A stretch of 64,000 nt of DNA from Gilliamella sp. wkB178. GTDB lineage: Bacteria; Pseudomonadota; Gammaproteobacteria; Enterobacterales; Orbaceae. Below the pieces are notes generated by a model that worked only from the letters and a program-made list of their open reading frames with translations, did no database searches and was not told the origin of the DNA. How positions within the stretch are numbered: the first letter of the stretch is position 1; every line of letters begins with the position of its first letter. This document shows positions 18,451 to 29,335 of this stretch, one piece after another. Where the stretch lies: assembly GCF_001690705.1 (NCBI RefSeq), contig NZ_LZGK01000011.1, forward strand, positions 124,001 through 188,000, written 5' to 3'. A program made the translations under genes and the position numbers.

Positions 18451-18915
18451 TTATTCTTTTTTACGATCACACGTCATTGCCATTTGGAATTTAGTATAAT
18501 CTTCTTCAATATCAGAATGGATTTCTCGAATAAGGTTGATTTTAAATTTATCATCAGATAAATAATCAATCGCTCTTATCGTTTTTGTATGGGCGATTGT
18601 ATAGGATTCCGTTTCCTCTGGTTGATCATAATAGATAGCTAAATTAAATGCTTTTGATTCCCCACCTATATTTCGATAAAGCTGACCATTTTTTTTAAAA
18701 AATTTCATATTTATATTGTCAGCCTGACGGATACTATCATCAATAAACCGATTATATACCCAAGTGTCGATTTTATCGGAATGAACACCATTTTTCCAAG
18801 TATCCATTTTATACATACATTTCCAATCACCAATCAGCATATCTTCGGTTACTTGTTTTTTATCACACCCAAATAAAACTAAACCGATAATACTCACCAA
18901 TAGAATTTTCTTCAT
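18451..18915 (-). CDS. Putative lipoprotein, unknown function
   Basis: A 154-aa protein with a lipoprotein signal peptide: MKKILLVSIIGLVLFGC, lipobox LFGC with acceptor Cys17, followed by DKK. The mature part has IGDWKCMYKMDTW near 28, reminiscent of small envelope stress or lipocalin-like lipoproteins, and a second cysteine near the C-terminus (MTCDRKK) that could pair with the cysteine in WKC. No family assignment is made. It probably resides in an envelope membrane, which matches the presence of lolCDE in the genome. Confidence 0.6.
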   Translation of the reverse strand: MKKILLVSIIGLVLFGCDKKQVTEDMLIGDWKCMYKMDTWKNGVHSDKIDTWVYNRFIDDSIRQADNINMKFFKKNGQLYRNIGGESKAFNLAIYYDQPEETESYTIAHTKTIRAIDYLSDDKFKINLIREIHSDIEEDYTKFQMAMTCDRKKE

Positions 18916-19349
18916 CTTATTTCCTTATAATTATGTTAGTTAATAGTACATAATTTGTGAAATTAGGACAATGAAAAACTAAACTCTTTTAGAACATACA
19001 TGTGCTACATAACTAGTATTTGATGAGAACAAGAAAAACTGAACAAGTTGTTGTTAACCGATTAAATAACGAAACTAAAATGAAAAAATAGGAAAAAAAA
19101 TTTTAAAATATAGATTATTTTTTGCCAAAATTTATTGATTTTTTTTATTAATTTTTTTGGATTCATTTTTTATATTATTTTAAGTATCAGTATGTTACAG
19201 AAAAGTCTTAACATTACTTATATTTTTAAAGTGTTAAATTATATTTGCAATGTCACCTAATTTATGAAAATAAAGTATTAACTTTAATCATCCATAAAAT
19301 GGCAAGATACAAACTATCTAATTCAGTTACAATTGGATCTCCAATATAA
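18916..19349. other. 434-bp very AT-rich gap with no gene
   Basis: It contains long A and T runs and no open frame longer than about 25 codons. No tRNA, repeat copy or convincing hairpin was recognised. It flanks the orphan 436-aa gene and may mark the edge of an acquired segment. Confidence 0.6.
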
Positions 19350-20660
19350 TTATTGAAAAGGGGAAATAGCGGGATCTCTTTCACCAAAACTGATTTCAAC
19401 CCAATCGTCATCATTTTTAGGCGTTTTAATAATATTAATAGTCTCTGGCAAACGGCCTTCCTTGAAATTTTTTAATATTAAATCCTGTAATTGATTTGGT
19501 TCTTGCGGTAACTTTCGAGAAGCATCAACATACCTAGCGCCATTGTCTTGTAATACTTTCAAACCAGCAAGAATCTCTGTAAACTCACGCAAGCCAATAC
19601 GTACAATTTTTGAACCTTCCATATTATAAGCTCCATGATAACCAAGATAATAGTCATCCTCACATGCCCGACGAGCACCATTAATTGGCATCATAATCGG
19701 TGTTGGAAAATGTTCAACCATTTTTTCAAATAAATCTTCTAATTCTTTTTTTGCTTTACATTCTGTTCGGACAAATAGACTTATATGATTTTTTCGCCTG
19801 AGTGATCCAGAAAATATACTATGATCTTGATGTTCACGAATACTTAATAACAAAATAAAATCAACAGATAAAAATTGACGAAAAAATTCATTAACAATTT
19901 GTTCAATTGATACAGAATCAAAACTAGAAATTCTGTTTGAAATTACTGCACAACCATTGTCGCCAACAATAACTCCTGAAATATCACTTACTCCTTTTAA
20001 TTGACTCGCTTTATTCTTAAGTGCATTATAAAGTGGATTTCGATCTTTAATCCTGGGTAAATCATAACATGCGAAACTACAAGAATTATATGGTGATTGA
20101 ACAGAATCTATAATGATATTAAGATTAACACCATCTTCTTTAATCTCAATAGAAAATGGAAATGTTCCGACCTTCACTTTTTCTATCAACTTTGGCACTA
20201 TTACTTTATCAACAAACTCTTGCAATCTATTTTTTGTAGGTAGAAGTAATTTTATTCGAGTTCCTCGTTTCGTTTCTTCACGTCTAGATTTAATATTAAT
20301 AGTGAGACCACCAATAGGTAATTTAAGTTTGTCTTTGGCTATTCTTATCATTTCCATTAATTCTTCATACGGATTGTCCTTATTGAGTCCTTCATCAGAA
20401 ACTGCCGTCACATCTGCAATAAAACGTAACTCATTATGTTCAAAAAAAATGTCGGGTTTACGTAAAGATGATAAAGTGATCTCATTTTGGATATAACCAC
20501 ATTTAGATAAACCATGGAGTACGACCAATTCCCACATAGCTGCAACTCTATCCTTACCGCATAAATTCAAGCGTTTAACCAATTTATCAATTGCATCACT
20601 ATCAAGCACGCTACGAAGTTCATTTAGTCGCTGTTGAAGTTCCCTCCTTGCATAAATCAT
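19350..20660 (-). CDS. Orphan 436-aa protein with a faint PD-(D/E)XK nuclease-like signature
   Basis: The family is not recognised with certainty. The N-terminal 100 residues show E44 in a helix (MWELVVLHGL), then RKPDIFF with P69-D70, and after a short turn the strand RFIADVTAV with D83. This spacing resembles the E...PD...(D/E)xK core of restriction-type nucleases, with threonine in place of the lysine. The rest (about 100-436) is mixed alpha/beta, with several short hydrophobic strands and no membrane helix. It is a single gene flanked by very AT-rich DNA, between a lipoprotein gene and guaA. An accessory or defence role is possible but speculative. Confidence 0.55.
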   Translation of the reverse strand: MIYARRELQQRLNELRSVLDSDAIDKLVKRLNLCGKDRVAAMWELVVLHGLSKCGYIQNEITLSSLRKPDIFFEHNELRFIADVTAVSDEGLNKDNPYEELMEMIRIAKDKLKLPIGGLTINIKSRREETKRGTRIKLLLPTKNRLQEFVDKVIVPKLIEKVKVGTFPFSIEIKEDGVNLNIIIDSVQSPYNSCSFACYDLPRIKDRNPLYNALKNKASQLKGVSDISGVIVGDNGCAVISNRISSFDSVSIEQIVNEFFRQFLSVDFILLLSIREHQDHSIFSGSLRRKNHISLFVRTECKAKKELEDLFEKMVEHFPTPIMMPINGARRACEDDYYLGYHGAYNMEGSKIVRIGLREFTEILAGLKVLQDNGARYVDASRKLPQEPNQLQDLILKNFKEGRLPETINIIKTPKNDDDWVEISFGERDPAISPFQ

Positions 20661-20759
20661 ATACCCCCCATTATATTTTTAATATAAATTTCTATATTAC
20701 TCCAGACTATACATTGACATTTTAATACTATTCACTAGTAATAAATGAAAATTAAATTC

Positions 20760-22343
20760 TTATTCCCACTCTATAGTAGCTGGTGGTTTGCCGCTGATGT
20801 CGTAAACTACTCGGGAGATGCCGTTAACTTCGTTGATAATGCGATTAGAGACTCGACCTAAGAAATCATAAGGTAAGTGAGCCCAATGCGCAGTCATAAA
20901 ATCGATGGTTTCGACTGCACGCAGTGAAACGACCCAATCGTATCTACGCCCATCGCCCATTACTCCTACTGAACGTACTGGTAAAAATACCGTAAAGGCT
21001 TGGCTGACTTTGTGGTAAAGCTCAGCTTTGTAGAGTTCTTCAATGAAGATGGCATCAGCTTGACGTAATAGATCACAATATTCTTTTTTAACTTCACCTA
21101 GAACACGTACCCCTAAACCTGGTCCAGGGAATGGATGGCGATATAACATATCATAAGGTAAGCCAAGTTCTAAACCAACTTTACGCACTTCATCTTTAAA
21201 TAATTCCCGTAATGGTTCAACTAAGCCCATTTTCATGTCTTCGGGCAAGCCACCAACATTGTGGTGTGATTTGATCACATGCGCTTTGCCGGTATCAGCG
21301 GCAGCAGATTCAATTACATCCGGATAAATCGTCCCTTGCGCTAACCATTTGACATCTTTAAGCTTGGCTGCTTCTTCATCAAATACAGCCACAAATTCAC
21401 GACCGATAATTTTGCGTTTAGCTTCAGGATCGGCTTCACCCTTAAGTGCTGTTAAAAAACGATTTTCTGCATTCACGGCAATAATATTTAAACCAAATTT
21501 ATTGCCAAACATATCCATAACTTGCTGAGCTTCGTTTAAGCGTAATAATCCATGATCAACAAATACACATGTAAGTTGGTCACCAATTGCTTGATGCAAC
21601 AATAATGCCGTAACTGATGAATCCACGCCACCAGATAAGCCTAATAACACTTTGTCATTACCAACTTGTTGTTTAATTCGCGCAATGGCATCGGTGATTA
21701 TTGAAGATGGTGTCCATAATTTTTCACAATGGCAGATATCTATCACAAAGCGTTGCAGTAATTCAAATCCCTTAACGGTATGGGTAACTTCTGGATGGAA
21801 TTGAACGCCATAAAATTGTTTGTCATCGTTAGCCATAATAGCAAACGGGCAACTTTCTGTTTGACCAATTACTTTGAAACTATCAGGAATAGCGGTGACT
21901 TTATCGCCATGACTCATCCACACATCTAATTGATTAATACCGTCTTTATTAGTACTATCTACAATACCATCGGTTAATTTAGATGACCCTACGATATCTA
22001 CTTTAGCATAACCAAATTCGCGTTGGTTAGAGCCAGTAACTTTGCCATGATTACCCACTTGAATAGCCATAGTTTGCATGCCATAACAAATACCCAGCAC
22101 TGGCACGCCTGCATTAAATACATATTCCGGTGCCCTCGGGCTATTAGCTTCGGTGGTACTTTCCGGGCTACCGGACAAAATAATACCTTTAGGGTTAAAC
22201 TGTTTAATTTTTTCTTCAGACACATCCCACGGCCAAAGTTCGCAGTACACTCCGATTTCACGTACTCTACGGGCAATTAGCTGAGTAACTTGCGAACCAA
22301 AATCAAGAATTAATATGCGCTGTTGATGGATGTCTGTTTTCAT
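20760..22343 (-). CDS. guaA: GMP synthase (glutamine-hydrolysing)
   Basis: A 527-aa enzyme that aminates XMP to GMP. An N-terminal class I glutamine amidotransferase domain has the nucleophile in [12 protein letters not shown] (Cys near 87) and the His/Glu pair in [10 protein letters not shown]. The ATP pyrophosphatase P-loop is [15 protein letters not shown], followed by the dimerisation domain with [16 protein letters not shown] and the end [18 protein letters not shown]. guaB is not adjacent, unlike in many enterics. Upstream, a strong terminator of pta isolates it. Confidence 0.97.
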   Translation of the reverse strand: MKTDIHQQRILILDFGSQVTQLIARRVREIGVYCELWPWDVSEEKIKQFNPKGIILSGSPESTTEANSPRAPEYVFNAGVPVLGICYGMQTMAIQVGNHGKVTGSNQREFGYAKVDIVGSSKLTDGIVDSTNKDGINQLDVWMSHGDKVTAIPDSFKVIGQTESCPFAIMANDDKQFYGVQFHPEVTHTVKGFELLQRFVIDICHCEKLWTPSSIITDAIARIKQQVGNDKVLLGLSGGVDSSVTALLLHQAIGDQLTCVFVDHGLLRLNEAQQVMDMFGNKFGLNIIAVNAENRFLTALKGEADPEAKRKIIGREFVAVFDEEAAKLKDVKWLAQGTIYPDVIESAAADTGKAHVIKSHHNVGGLPEDMKMGLVEPLRELFKDEVRKVGLELGLPYDMLYRHPFPGPGLGVRVLGEVKKEYCDLLRQADAIFIEELYKAELYHKVSQAFTVFLPVRSVGVMGDGRRYDWVVSLRAVETIDFMTAHWAHLPYDFLGRVSNRIINEVNGISRVVYDISGKPPATIEWE

Positions 22344-22377
22344 TAATTTATACCTAACTTATGAAATAATATAAAAA

Positions 22378-22406
22378 ATAAGAGGTGATATTGTATCACC
22401 TCTTAT
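22378..22406 (-). terminator. Terminator after pta
   Basis: A perfect 13-bp stem (ATAAGAGGTGATA/TATCACCTCTTAT) with a 3-nt loop; on the minus strand it is followed by TTTTTATATT. It lies 26 bp after the pta stop and upstream of guaA. Confidence 0.85.
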
Positions 22407-22431
22407 CTATAGTTTGAACTTAGTGCAAAGT

Positions 22432-24582
22432 TTATTTTGCAGTGTTTTGTTCTTGTGCTGATTGAATTGCTGTTAATGCAATAGTATAGACGATGTCATC
22501 AACTAACGCACCACGTGACAAGTCATTAACAGGTTTACGCATACCTTGTAACATTGGTCCAATAGACACCAAATCAGCAGAGCGTTGTACTGCTTTGTAT
22601 GTGGTATTACCAGTATTAAGATCCGGGAAGATAAATACTGTTGCTTTACCCGCAACTTTAGAATTTGGTGCTTTGGATTTAGCTACATCTGGCATTACCG
22701 CAGCATCATATTGTAATGGACCATCGATCATAAGATCAGGGCGTTTTTCTTGAGCAATCTTAGTTGCTTCTTTAACTTTTTCAACATCGGCACCTTGACC
22801 GGAACTACCAGTTGAGTATGAAATCATCGCCACGCGAGGTTCAATACCAAAGGCAATGGCAGTATCCGCTGATTGAATAGCAATTTCAGCTAATTCTTGC
22901 GCATTTGGATCTGGATTAATAGCGCAGTCACCATAAATATATACTTGATCAGGCATTAACATAAAGAACACTGATGAAACCAGTGAACTGCCTGGTGCAG
23001 TTTTGATTAATTGTAATGGTGGGCGAATAGTATTAGCAGTTGTATGCACCGCACCTGAAACTAAGCCATCAACTTCATTAGCTTCTAACATCATGGTACC
23101 AAGTACCACATTATCAGCTAATTGTTCACGAGCTAACACTTCAGTCATACCTTTATTTTTACGTAATTCAACTAAACGTGGAACATATTTTTCACGAATT
23201 GCATTAGGATCTACAATTTCAACACCTTTACCTAAAGTCACACCTTGTGCAGCAGCAACTTTACGTACTTCTTCTGGATCACCAAGTAACACACATTTAG
23301 CAATATTACGATCGGCACAAATTGCTGCAGCTTTAATAGTTCTAGGTTCATCACCTTCAGGTAATACCACCACTTTTTTCGCATTACGCGCTAATTCAGT
23401 TAATTGATAACGGAATGCCGGTGGAGATAAACGACGTGATAAATTCACAACTTCATTTAACGATTTGATCCATTTAGAATCAATATGATCAGCAACAAAG
23501 TTTTGAGTGTTTTCCATACGTTCTTTATCGTCAACCGGAATTTCTAAATTAAATTGCTGTAAATTAATTGATGTTTGGAAGGTATTTGATTGTACAGTAA
23601 ACACCGGTAAACCAGTATCAAATGCTGGTTGGCATAATTTATAAACTTTGTCATCAATTGCATAACCGCCAGTTAGCAACACCCCACCAATAGAAACACC
23701 ATTCATTGCTGCCAAACAAATAGTTACTAACACATCGGCACGATCGGCTGATGTTACTAATAGAGCATTGGGTTGTAAATGGTTGATGATATTAGGTACG
23801 CTACGTGAGCAGAATGAAATATGTTGAATACGACGATTTTTGATTTCACCAGTATTGATAATTTTAGCATCAAAATGATTTGCAATATCAATAGTTCGGC
23901 AAGCACTTAAATCAATATTCCAAGGAATACAACCCAGCACTGGTAACGGGCTATGTGCATTTAAATCAGCAATTGTGATTGTTTTATTATCAAATTTAGG
24001 CGTATGGTAAATTTCGGCAACATCAGGACGAGCTAAGCTTTGTTCTTCTACCGGAGCATTTACTTTATTAACAATTACACCAACAATTTTTTCATTTTTG
24101 ATACCGCCAAAATTAGAACGTGCAATCTCAATATGATCTTTTAATTGTTCTAGCGAATTAGAACCCATATTCGCCACGAAAATAATTTCAGCCCCTAGAG
24201 TTTTGGCAATATTATTATTAAGTTCGTTAGCAAATGGGTAATTCGCAGTTGGTACAATACCTTCAACTAATACCACATCAGCACCTTTAGTATTTTCCGC
24301 ATAAAGTGCCACAATTTCTTCCATTAACACGTCTAATTGATTCAGACTCAATAGACTTTCCACATGACTCATTTTAAGTGGTGTTAATGCTGGAATTTTA
24401 GTGTTATGGCTGATTAGTGATGTGGTATTGTCTGGGGCATCACCACCTGCTCGTGGTTGCGCTACTGGTTTAAAAACATTAAGATTAATGCCTTGACGCT
24501 CCATCGCTCGAATAACACCAAGACTCACACCTGTCAGCCCTACATTGGTACCGGTTGGAATTAGCATAATTGTACGAGACAT
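22432..24582 (-). CDS. pta: Phosphate acetyltransferase (long form)
   Basis: A 716-aa enzyme interconverting acetyl-CoA and acetyl phosphate. It is the long proteobacterial form: an N-terminal P-loop-like AAA domain with [16 protein letters not shown] (residues 8-23), a DRTGG regulatory domain (about 220-330), and the C-terminal catalytic PTA_PTB domain from about 390, with [31 protein letters not shown] and [15 protein letters not shown]. It pairs with ackA upstream for overflow acetate production or acetate use. A hairpin between the two genes may set their ratio. Confidence 0.96.
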   Translation of the reverse strand: MSRTIMLIPTGTNVGLTGVSLGVIRAMERQGINLNVFKPVAQPRAGGDAPDNTTSLISHNTKIPALTPLKMSHVESLLSLNQLDVLMEEIVALYAENTKGADVVLVEGIVPTANYPFANELNNNIAKTLGAEIIFVANMGSNSLEQLKDHIEIARSNFGGIKNEKIVGVIVNKVNAPVEEQSLARPDVAEIYHTPKFDNKTITIADLNAHSPLPVLGCIPWNIDLSACRTIDIANHFDAKIINTGEIKNRRIQHISFCSRSVPNIINHLQPNALLVTSADRADVLVTICLAAMNGVSIGGVLLTGGYAIDDKVYKLCQPAFDTGLPVFTVQSNTFQTSINLQQFNLEIPVDDKERMENTQNFVADHIDSKWIKSLNEVVNLSRRLSPPAFRYQLTELARNAKKVVVLPEGDEPRTIKAAAICADRNIAKCVLLGDPEEVRKVAAAQGVTLGKGVEIVDPNAIREKYVPRLVELRKNKGMTEVLAREQLADNVVLGTMMLEANEVDGLVSGAVHTTANTIRPPLQLIKTAPGSSLVSSVFFMLMPDQVYIYGDCAINPDPNAQELAEIAIQSADTAIAFGIEPRVAMISYSTGSSGQGADVEKVKEATKIAQEKRPDLMIDGPLQYDAAVMPDVAKSKAPNSKVAGKATVFIFPDLNTGNTTYKAVQRSADLVSIGPMLQGMRKPVNDLSRGALVDDIVYTIALTAIQSAQEQNTAK

Positions 24583-24610
24583 AATTTATTTCCTCTGAAT
24601 TCTTCATTAA

Positions 24611-24639
24611 ATAAAAACAAACCGCCATGTTGGCGGTTT
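24611..24639 (-). terminator. Terminator/attenuator between ackA and pta
   Basis: A 9-bp stem AAACCGCCA/TGGCGGTTT with a 3-nt loop, followed on the minus strand by GTTTTTATTT. It begins 11 bp after the ackA stop and 28 bp before the pta start, so some transcripts should end here and pta would receive partial read-through or use its own promoter. Confidence 0.75.
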
Positions 24640-24649
24640 TGATTGTTGA

Positions 24650-25855
24650 TTAAGCGGTTAGACGCGCAGCATCTTGTGCGATGACAAGTTCTTCATTAGT
24701 TGGAATAACCATTGCAACAGTTGAGCTATCTTTAGTAATTATGCCACCTTTACCAAAACGAGCAGCTAAATTACGTTCTTGATCAAGTTCAAAACCAAGG
24801 ATGCTTAATTTTTGCAGTGTTAACCGACGCACTTCTTCAGAATTTTCACCAATACCACCAGTGAACACGATGGCATCTAAACGGCCATCTAATAACATTG
24901 CATAACCACCAATATATTTAACTAAACGGTGCACAAACACATCTAATGCATTTTTAGCATTTTCATCTTTGCTATAATGTTCAGTCACATAACGGCAATC
25001 ACTACTTACACCAGTTAAACCTAATAAACCTGATTTTTTGTTTAATAGATTATTAATATCAGCCACAGACATTTTTAGATTATCGTGCAAGAAAAACATA
25101 ATAGCTGGGTCGATATCACCACTACGGGTACCCATTACTAAACCTTCAAGTGGTGTTAATCCCATTGAAGTTTCAACACATTTACCATTCTTAACTGCGG
25201 AAACTGAAGCACCATTTCCTAAATGACAAGTGATAACATTAGTTTGATCAACTGGTTTATTTAATGCTTTAGCTGCTTCACGGCTTACATAATAATGGCT
25301 TGTACCATGCGCACCATAACGACGAATACCATGTTTAGTATACAGTTCATTAGGAATAGCATATAAATAAGCTTCTTTTGGCATTGTAGTGTGGAATGCA
25401 GTATCAAAAACCGCCACATTTTTGTCTTTTAAATGTGGAAATTCAACAAAAGCTTCACGAATACCAATTAGGTGAGCATGGTTATGTAAAGGTGCGAAGG
25501 CTGCGGCTTCTTCAATCCCTTTTAATACTGTATCATCAATAACTACTGAATGAGTATATTTTTCACCACCATGAACAATACGATGTCCAATAGACTTGAT
25601 ACCATCTAATAATTCTGGTTTTTGTGGGAAGATGCTATCAACAATAAACTTAATTGCTTGGCTATGTGCTGCTCCAGCTCCTAATGATGCTTCATGTTTT
25701 GCACCATCAAGTTTCCATTTAATACGGGCATCAGGAAGATTAAAACATTCAGCTAAACCAGATAAAAATTCATCACCATTTTCCGGGTTTATAATGGCAA
25801 ATTTTAATGATGAACTTCCACAATTAAGAACAAGTGCGTTATTACTTGATGACAT
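24650..25855 (-). CDS. ackA: Acetate kinase
   Basis: A 401-aa kinase converting acetyl phosphate and ADP to acetate and ATP. The start at 25855 gives [20 protein letters not shown], the usual ASKHA N-terminus; an upstream start would add 13 residues with no homology. Motifs: NCGSSSLKF phosphate-binding loop, [24 protein letters not shown] catalytic loop, [30 protein letters not shown] and the ADP-binding [10 protein letters not shown]. First gene of ackA-pta, with yfbV divergent upstream as in enterics. Confidence 0.96.
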   Translation of the reverse strand: MSSSNNALVLNCGSSSLKFAIINPENGDEFLSGLAECFNLPDARIKWKLDGAKHEASLGAGAAHSQAIKFIVDSIFPQKPELLDGIKSIGHRIVHGGEKYTHSVVIDDTVLKGIEEAAAFAPLHNHAHLIGIREAFVEFPHLKDKNVAVFDTAFHTTMPKEAYLYAIPNELYTKHGIRRYGAHGTSHYYVSREAAKALNKPVDQTNVITCHLGNGASVSAVKNGKCVETSMGLTPLEGLVMGTRSGDIDPAIMFFLHDNLKMSVADINNLLNKKSGLLGLTGVSSDCRYVTEHYSKDENAKNALDVFVHRLVKYIGGYAMLLDGRLDAIVFTGGIGENSEEVRRLTLQKLSILGFELDQERNLAARFGKGGIITKDSSTVAMVIPTNEELVIAQDAARLTA

Positions 25856-25945
25856 AGTAATTCCTATTTTTTTTGAAAAAAAGACATACACCAACTAGAA
25901 TTGGTAACTTAACACATGATTTAACAATCTGTGTGATCATGCTAA

Positions 25946-25993
25946 GGCGACTTCTGCTATTTCGCTTTTTGAGATAAAATAGAGGGAGTCGCC
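25946..25993. other. Imperfect long hairpin in the ackA-yfbV divergent gap
   Basis: Arms GGCGACT (25946-25952) and AGTCGCC (25987-25993), continued inward by T/G and C-G pairs and then CTATTT against AAATAG, giving about 16 pairs with one mismatch. There is no T-run, so it is not a simple terminator. It sits in the probable leader of yfbV or ackA. Confidence 0.45.
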
Positions 25994-26050
25994 AATTTCG
26001 ATGACCTATTTTAAGCCAATAAAGTGTGAATGTCGAGGAATCAACAAATT

Positions 26051-26515
26051 ATGAATTTAGTGCAAATATTTAAGTCGGGCCAAGCCTATATGCGACTTTG
26101 CCCCAAAGACAAAGAACTGTCGCACTCTTTTCCTGAATTAAAAATCATTAATCACATAAAAACCGCCAGCAAATATTTGCCGCCGTTAATTATTGCAATA
26201 ATTGTTTGGCAATATTACATGCATGCGCAAATAGCCGTAACCACAATCACGGTATTATTTGCTCTAACTTTACCATTACAAGGTATTTTATGGTTAGGCA
26301 AACGGGCGCAATCCCCCTTACCGCTTAATTTAGTTGACTGTTACAATCAGATAAAAGCACAATTAATCGAAAAAAAAATCTTAGCTAAGGATAAAAATTC
26401 CAGTAATAAATTAACCTTTGAAGAATTTATGAAATTAATAAATTTAGCTAAAATCCATTTGGGTAGTTATTTTGGTCAATGTGACGATTCATCTTCACCA
26501 ACAATCAAAGAATAA
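26051..26515 (+). CDS. yfbV: YfbV (UPF0208) inner-membrane protein
   Basis: A 154-aa protein with two central membrane helices (about 43-60 and 66-83), matching YfbV: FKSGQAYMRLCPKDKELSHSF, then YLPPLIIAIIVWQYYM and LFALTLPLQGILWLGKRAQSPLPL. In E. coli YfbV helps insulate the Ter macrodomain; it is the neighbour of ackA-pta there as well. The start at 26051 is preferred because GAGGAA lies 10 nt upstream. The alternative ATG at 26030 has no Shine-Dalgarno and adds seven residues. Confidence 0.85.
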   Translation: MNLVQIFKSGQAYMRLCPKDKELSHSFPELKIINHIKTASKYLPPLIIAIIVWQYYMHAQIAVTTITVLFALTLPLQGILWLGKRAQSPLPLNLVDCYNQIKAQLIEKKILAKDKNSSNKLTFEEFMKLINLAKIHLGSYFGQCDDSSSPTIKE

Positions 26516-26520
26516 TAATC

Positions 26521-27039
26521 ATGCCAGAATTATTAACTACCCTACAACAGCAAATTGATGTGCTTGAACAGACGATTAAGACTGCTGAACTTACTGAATA
26601 TCAAGAATATTATTTTGATGAACAGTTATTCTTTAATAACAAAATAGTCACGGATAAGAACTTCTATCTTGAAAAGATAAAGCAAACTTACCAAGCTTTA
26701 GCTGACAATGTTAAATTACAAAATTTAGAGCAAATTATTTTCTTATCGGAAACACTAGTAAATCAAATTACCGCTCTATCTCGAGAAATAGCCACTCATA
26801 AATTGCGCCACACTAAAGCCACAACTATTATTGAAGAAACGCTAGCCGAAAAACATTCGCGCCATTTAGATTACTTACGCCGCTTGCAAGAAATGAAATA
26901 CGAGTTAGAACTCTCGCCCGAGGTGATGGATTATAAAAAAATGGCTGCCCTCGATAATCGCATCCACCGCTGTGAACAAGAAATTAAAAAAATTGAGTAC
27001 GACTTAGAAGATGACAGTTTACACGTAGATACGTATTAG
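26521..27039 (+). CDS. priC: Primosomal replication protein PriC
   Basis: A 172-aa, largely alpha-helical protein matching PriC: a helix bundle with EYYFDEQLFFNN near 24, YLEKIKQTYQALADNV near 49, an ALSREIATHKLRH block near 83, and the conserved C-terminal YLRRLQEMKYELEL followed by LDNRIHRCEQEIKKIEYDL. PriC restarts stalled replication forks by loading DnaB with Rep; rep also occurs in this window. It begins 5 bp after yfbV, so it is probably co-transcribed. The call rests on pattern similarity and is good but not absolute. Confidence 0.78.
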   Translation: MPELLTTLQQQIDVLEQTIKTAELTEYQEYYFDEQLFFNNKIVTDKNFYLEKIKQTYQALADNVKLQNLEQIIFLSETLVNQITALSREIATHKLRHTKATTIIEETLAEKHSRHLDYLRRLQEMKYELELSPEVMDYKKMAALDNRIHRCEQEIKKIEYDLEDDSLHVDTY

Positions 27040-27160
27040 ACCAACTCTTACACGTAAAACTACTAATAACTATTTTAGTAATTTTAATTAATTCTTAGCC
27101 TTCACCCTCTTATACCGAAAATGCATAATATTATAACAATTAATTAGTACCATCTTTTTA

Positions 27161-27207
27161 ACTAACACCTATAATAATAACTATAGTTTAATGATAAAAG
27201 TGTTAGT
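27161..27207. promoter_or_regulatory. Inverted repeat upstream of cysK
   Basis: Arms ACTAACAC (27161-27168) and GTGTTAGT (27200-27207) separated by 31 nt that contain a second small repeat, CTATA/TATAG. It lies 46 bp before the cysK start, in the probable promoter region. It could be a regulator site, but no known motif is matched. Confidence 0.35.
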
Positions 27208-27252
27208 CACTTTATTCGATCGCTACGATTTATAAATAATAAGGATTCTACT

Positions 27253-28218
27253 ATGAGTAAAATATTTGATGATAATTCCCAAACCATTGGTCATACACCG
27301 TTAGTGCGATTAAAACATTTTGGTAATGGCAATATTTTAGCTAAAGTTGAGTCACGTAATCCTAGTTTTAGTGTTAAATGCCGCATCGCTTCTAACATGA
27401 TTTGGGATGCCGAAAAACGAGGTTTATTAACTCCAGATGTTGAACTCATTGAGCCAACTAGTGGTAATACCGGAATTGCTTTAGCCGCCGTTGCTGCTGC
27501 CCGCGGTTATAAATTAACTTTAACCATGCCTGAAAGCATGAGTATTGAACGTCGTAAATTATTAAAGGCCCTTGGCGCCAATTTAGTTTTAACTCCAGCA
27601 GCCAAAGGCATGAAAGGCGCTATTGATAAGGCGGAAGAAATTGTCGCCAGCAACCCGAAACACAATATCATGCTGCAACAATTTAGTAATCCTGCTAACC
27701 CAGAAATTCACGAAAAAACCACTGGCCCTGAAATTTGGCAAGATACTGACGGTAAAGTGGATATTTTCATCGCTGGGGTGGGCACTGGAGGTACTTTTAC
27801 CGGCACAGTTAATTATATTAAAAAGACTCAAGGTAAAAATATTACCGCTGTAGCTGTCGAGCCAACCAATTCCCCTGTTATTACTCAAGCCTTAGCTGGC
27901 GATCCAATCAAACCAGGCCCGCATAAAATTCAAGGTATTGGCGCTGGTTTTATTCCCCAAAATTTGGATTTAAGTTTAATTGATCTAGTTGAAAAAGTGA
28001 CCGATAATCAAGCCATCGAAACCGCAAGGGAAGTGATGGAAAAAGAAGGTATTTTGGTAGGTATTTCATCTGGTGCTGCCGTTTTTGCTGCTGATAGATT
28101 AGCTAAATTACCTGAAAATAAAAACAAAACTATTGTAGTTATTTTACCTTCATCCGGTGAACGTTATTTGAGTACTGACTTATTTAGTGGAATTTTTACC
28201 GAAAAAGAATTAGGTTGA
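27253..28218 (+). CDS. cysK: Cysteine synthase A (O-acetylserine sulfhydrylase)
   Basis: A 321-aa PLP enzyme making cysteine from O-acetylserine and sulfide. It is almost co-linear with E. coli CysK: GHTPLVRL, the PLP lysine in [14 protein letters not shown] (K43), substrate loop [21 protein letters not shown] phosphate loop, and GISSGAAV near 272. It sits alone with a long inverted repeat after the stop. An AAGGA ribosome-binding site precedes the ATG. Confidence 0.95.
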   Translation: MSKIFDDNSQTIGHTPLVRLKHFGNGNILAKVESRNPSFSVKCRIASNMIWDAEKRGLLTPDVELIEPTSGNTGIALAAVAAARGYKLTLTMPESMSIERRKLLKALGANLVLTPAAKGMKGAIDKAEEIVASNPKHNIMLQQFSNPANPEIHEKTTGPEIWQDTDGKVDIFIAGVGTGGTFTGTVNYIKKTQGKNITAVAVEPTNSPVITQALAGDPIKPGPHKIQGIGAGFIPQNLDLSLIDLVEKVTDNQAIETAREVMEKEGILVGISSGAAVFAADRLAKLPENKNKTIVVILPSSGERYLSTDLFSGIFTEKELG

Positions 28219-28255
28219 ATATAAATTACAATAGTTAATTTAAACCATCATAACT

Positions 28256-28293
28256 AATACTAAACTACTGCCTTAAGGTGGTAGTTTAGTATT
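28256..28293. terminator. Long hairpin between convergent cysK and ruvB
   Basis: Arms AATACTAAACTAC and GTAGTTTAGTATT (13 bp, exact) enclose a self-complementary CCTTAAGG core joined by two G-T pairs, giving a nearly unbroken 38-nt hairpin. It lacks a strong T-run on either side but separates two convergent genes and is probably a bidirectional terminator. Confidence 0.6.
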
Positions 28294-28313
28294 AATACCA
28301 AGGACACAAAAGA

Positions 28314-29321
28314 TTAGTTATTATCCTGAATAATACCAAAATGCCGATAAGCATGTGGTGTGGCAATGCGTCCGCGTGGGGTTCGTTGAATATAGCCTTG
28401 TTGAATCAAAAATGGCTCTAACACATCTTCAATAGTTTCACGTTCTTCACCAATAGCGGCAGCAATATTATCCAGCCCTACTGGCCCACCCATAAATTTT
28501 TCAATAATTGCCAATAATAATTTACGATCCATAAAATCGAAACCTTCGGTGTCAACATCAAGCATATCCAAAGCTTGGGTAGCGATTTTTTTATCAATTA
28601 TGCCTTTAGATTTAACATCAGCATAATCTCTAACACGGCGTAATAATCGATTGGCAATTCGTGGGGTTCCGCGTGAACGTTTAGCAATTAAATGCGCACC
28701 TTCATCGGATAAATCCATGCCCAAAAATTTAGCACTACGACTGACAATATATTCGAGATCTTCAACTCGATAAAATTCCAAACGTTGCACAATACCAAAA
28801 CGATCACGTAATGGCGACGTTAACGAACCTGCTCGGGTAGTCGCCCCGATCAAAGTAAATGGTGGCAGATCGATTTTGATCGAACGCGCAGCCGGACCTT
28901 CACCAATCATAATATCTAATTGATAATCTTCCATAGCTGGGTATAAAATTTCCTCAACGACTGGTGATAAGCGATGGATCTCATCAATAAACAGCACATC
29001 GTTAGGTTCTAAATTAGTTAACATAGCAGCTAAATCGCCAGCCTTTTCTAACACTGGTCCGGAGGTAGTACGCAAATTTACATTAAGTTCATTCGCCACA
29101 ATATTAGCCAAAGTAGTTTTACCTAAGCCGGGAGGACCAAAGATCAACACATGATCTAAGGCATCATTACGCTGTTTAGCGGCTTGGATAAAAATTTTCA
29201 TTTGTTCACGGACTTGGGCTTGCCCAACATACTCATCTAAACATTTAGGACGAATAGCCCGATCTAATGATTCTTCTTCTTTTTGGACTTGGGGGGCAAT
29301 CAAACGATCAGCTTCAATCAT
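28314..29321 (-). CDS. ruvB: Holliday junction branch-migration ATPase RuvB
   Basis: A 335-aa AAA+ motor. Features: FGQ-like start region [15 protein letters not shown], Walker [12 protein letters not shown], Walker [15 protein letters not shown], sensor [19 protein letters not shown] and arginine finger [20 protein letters not shown], ending in the DNA-binding winged helix ([19 protein letters not shown]). It follows ruvA by 14 bp in an operon that carries a LexA box further upstream. Confidence 0.97.
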   Translation of the reverse strand: MIEADRLIAPQVQKEEESLDRAIRPKCLDEYVGQAQVREQMKIFIQAAKQRNDALDHVLIFGPPGLGKTTLANIVANELNVNLRTTSGPVLEKAGDLAAMLTNLEPNDVLFIDEIHRLSPVVEEILYPAMEDYQLDIMIGEGPAARSIKIDLPPFTLIGATTRAGSLTSPLRDRFGIVQRLEFYRVEDLEYIVSRSAKFLGMDLSDEGAHLIAKRSRGTPRIANRLLRRVRDYADVKSKGIIDKKIATQALDMLDVDTEGFDFMDRKLLLAIIEKFMGGPVGLDNIAAAIGEERETIEDVLEPFLIQQGYIQRTPRGRIATPHAYRHFGIIQDNN

Positions 29322-29335
29322 AACTAATCCCTATT

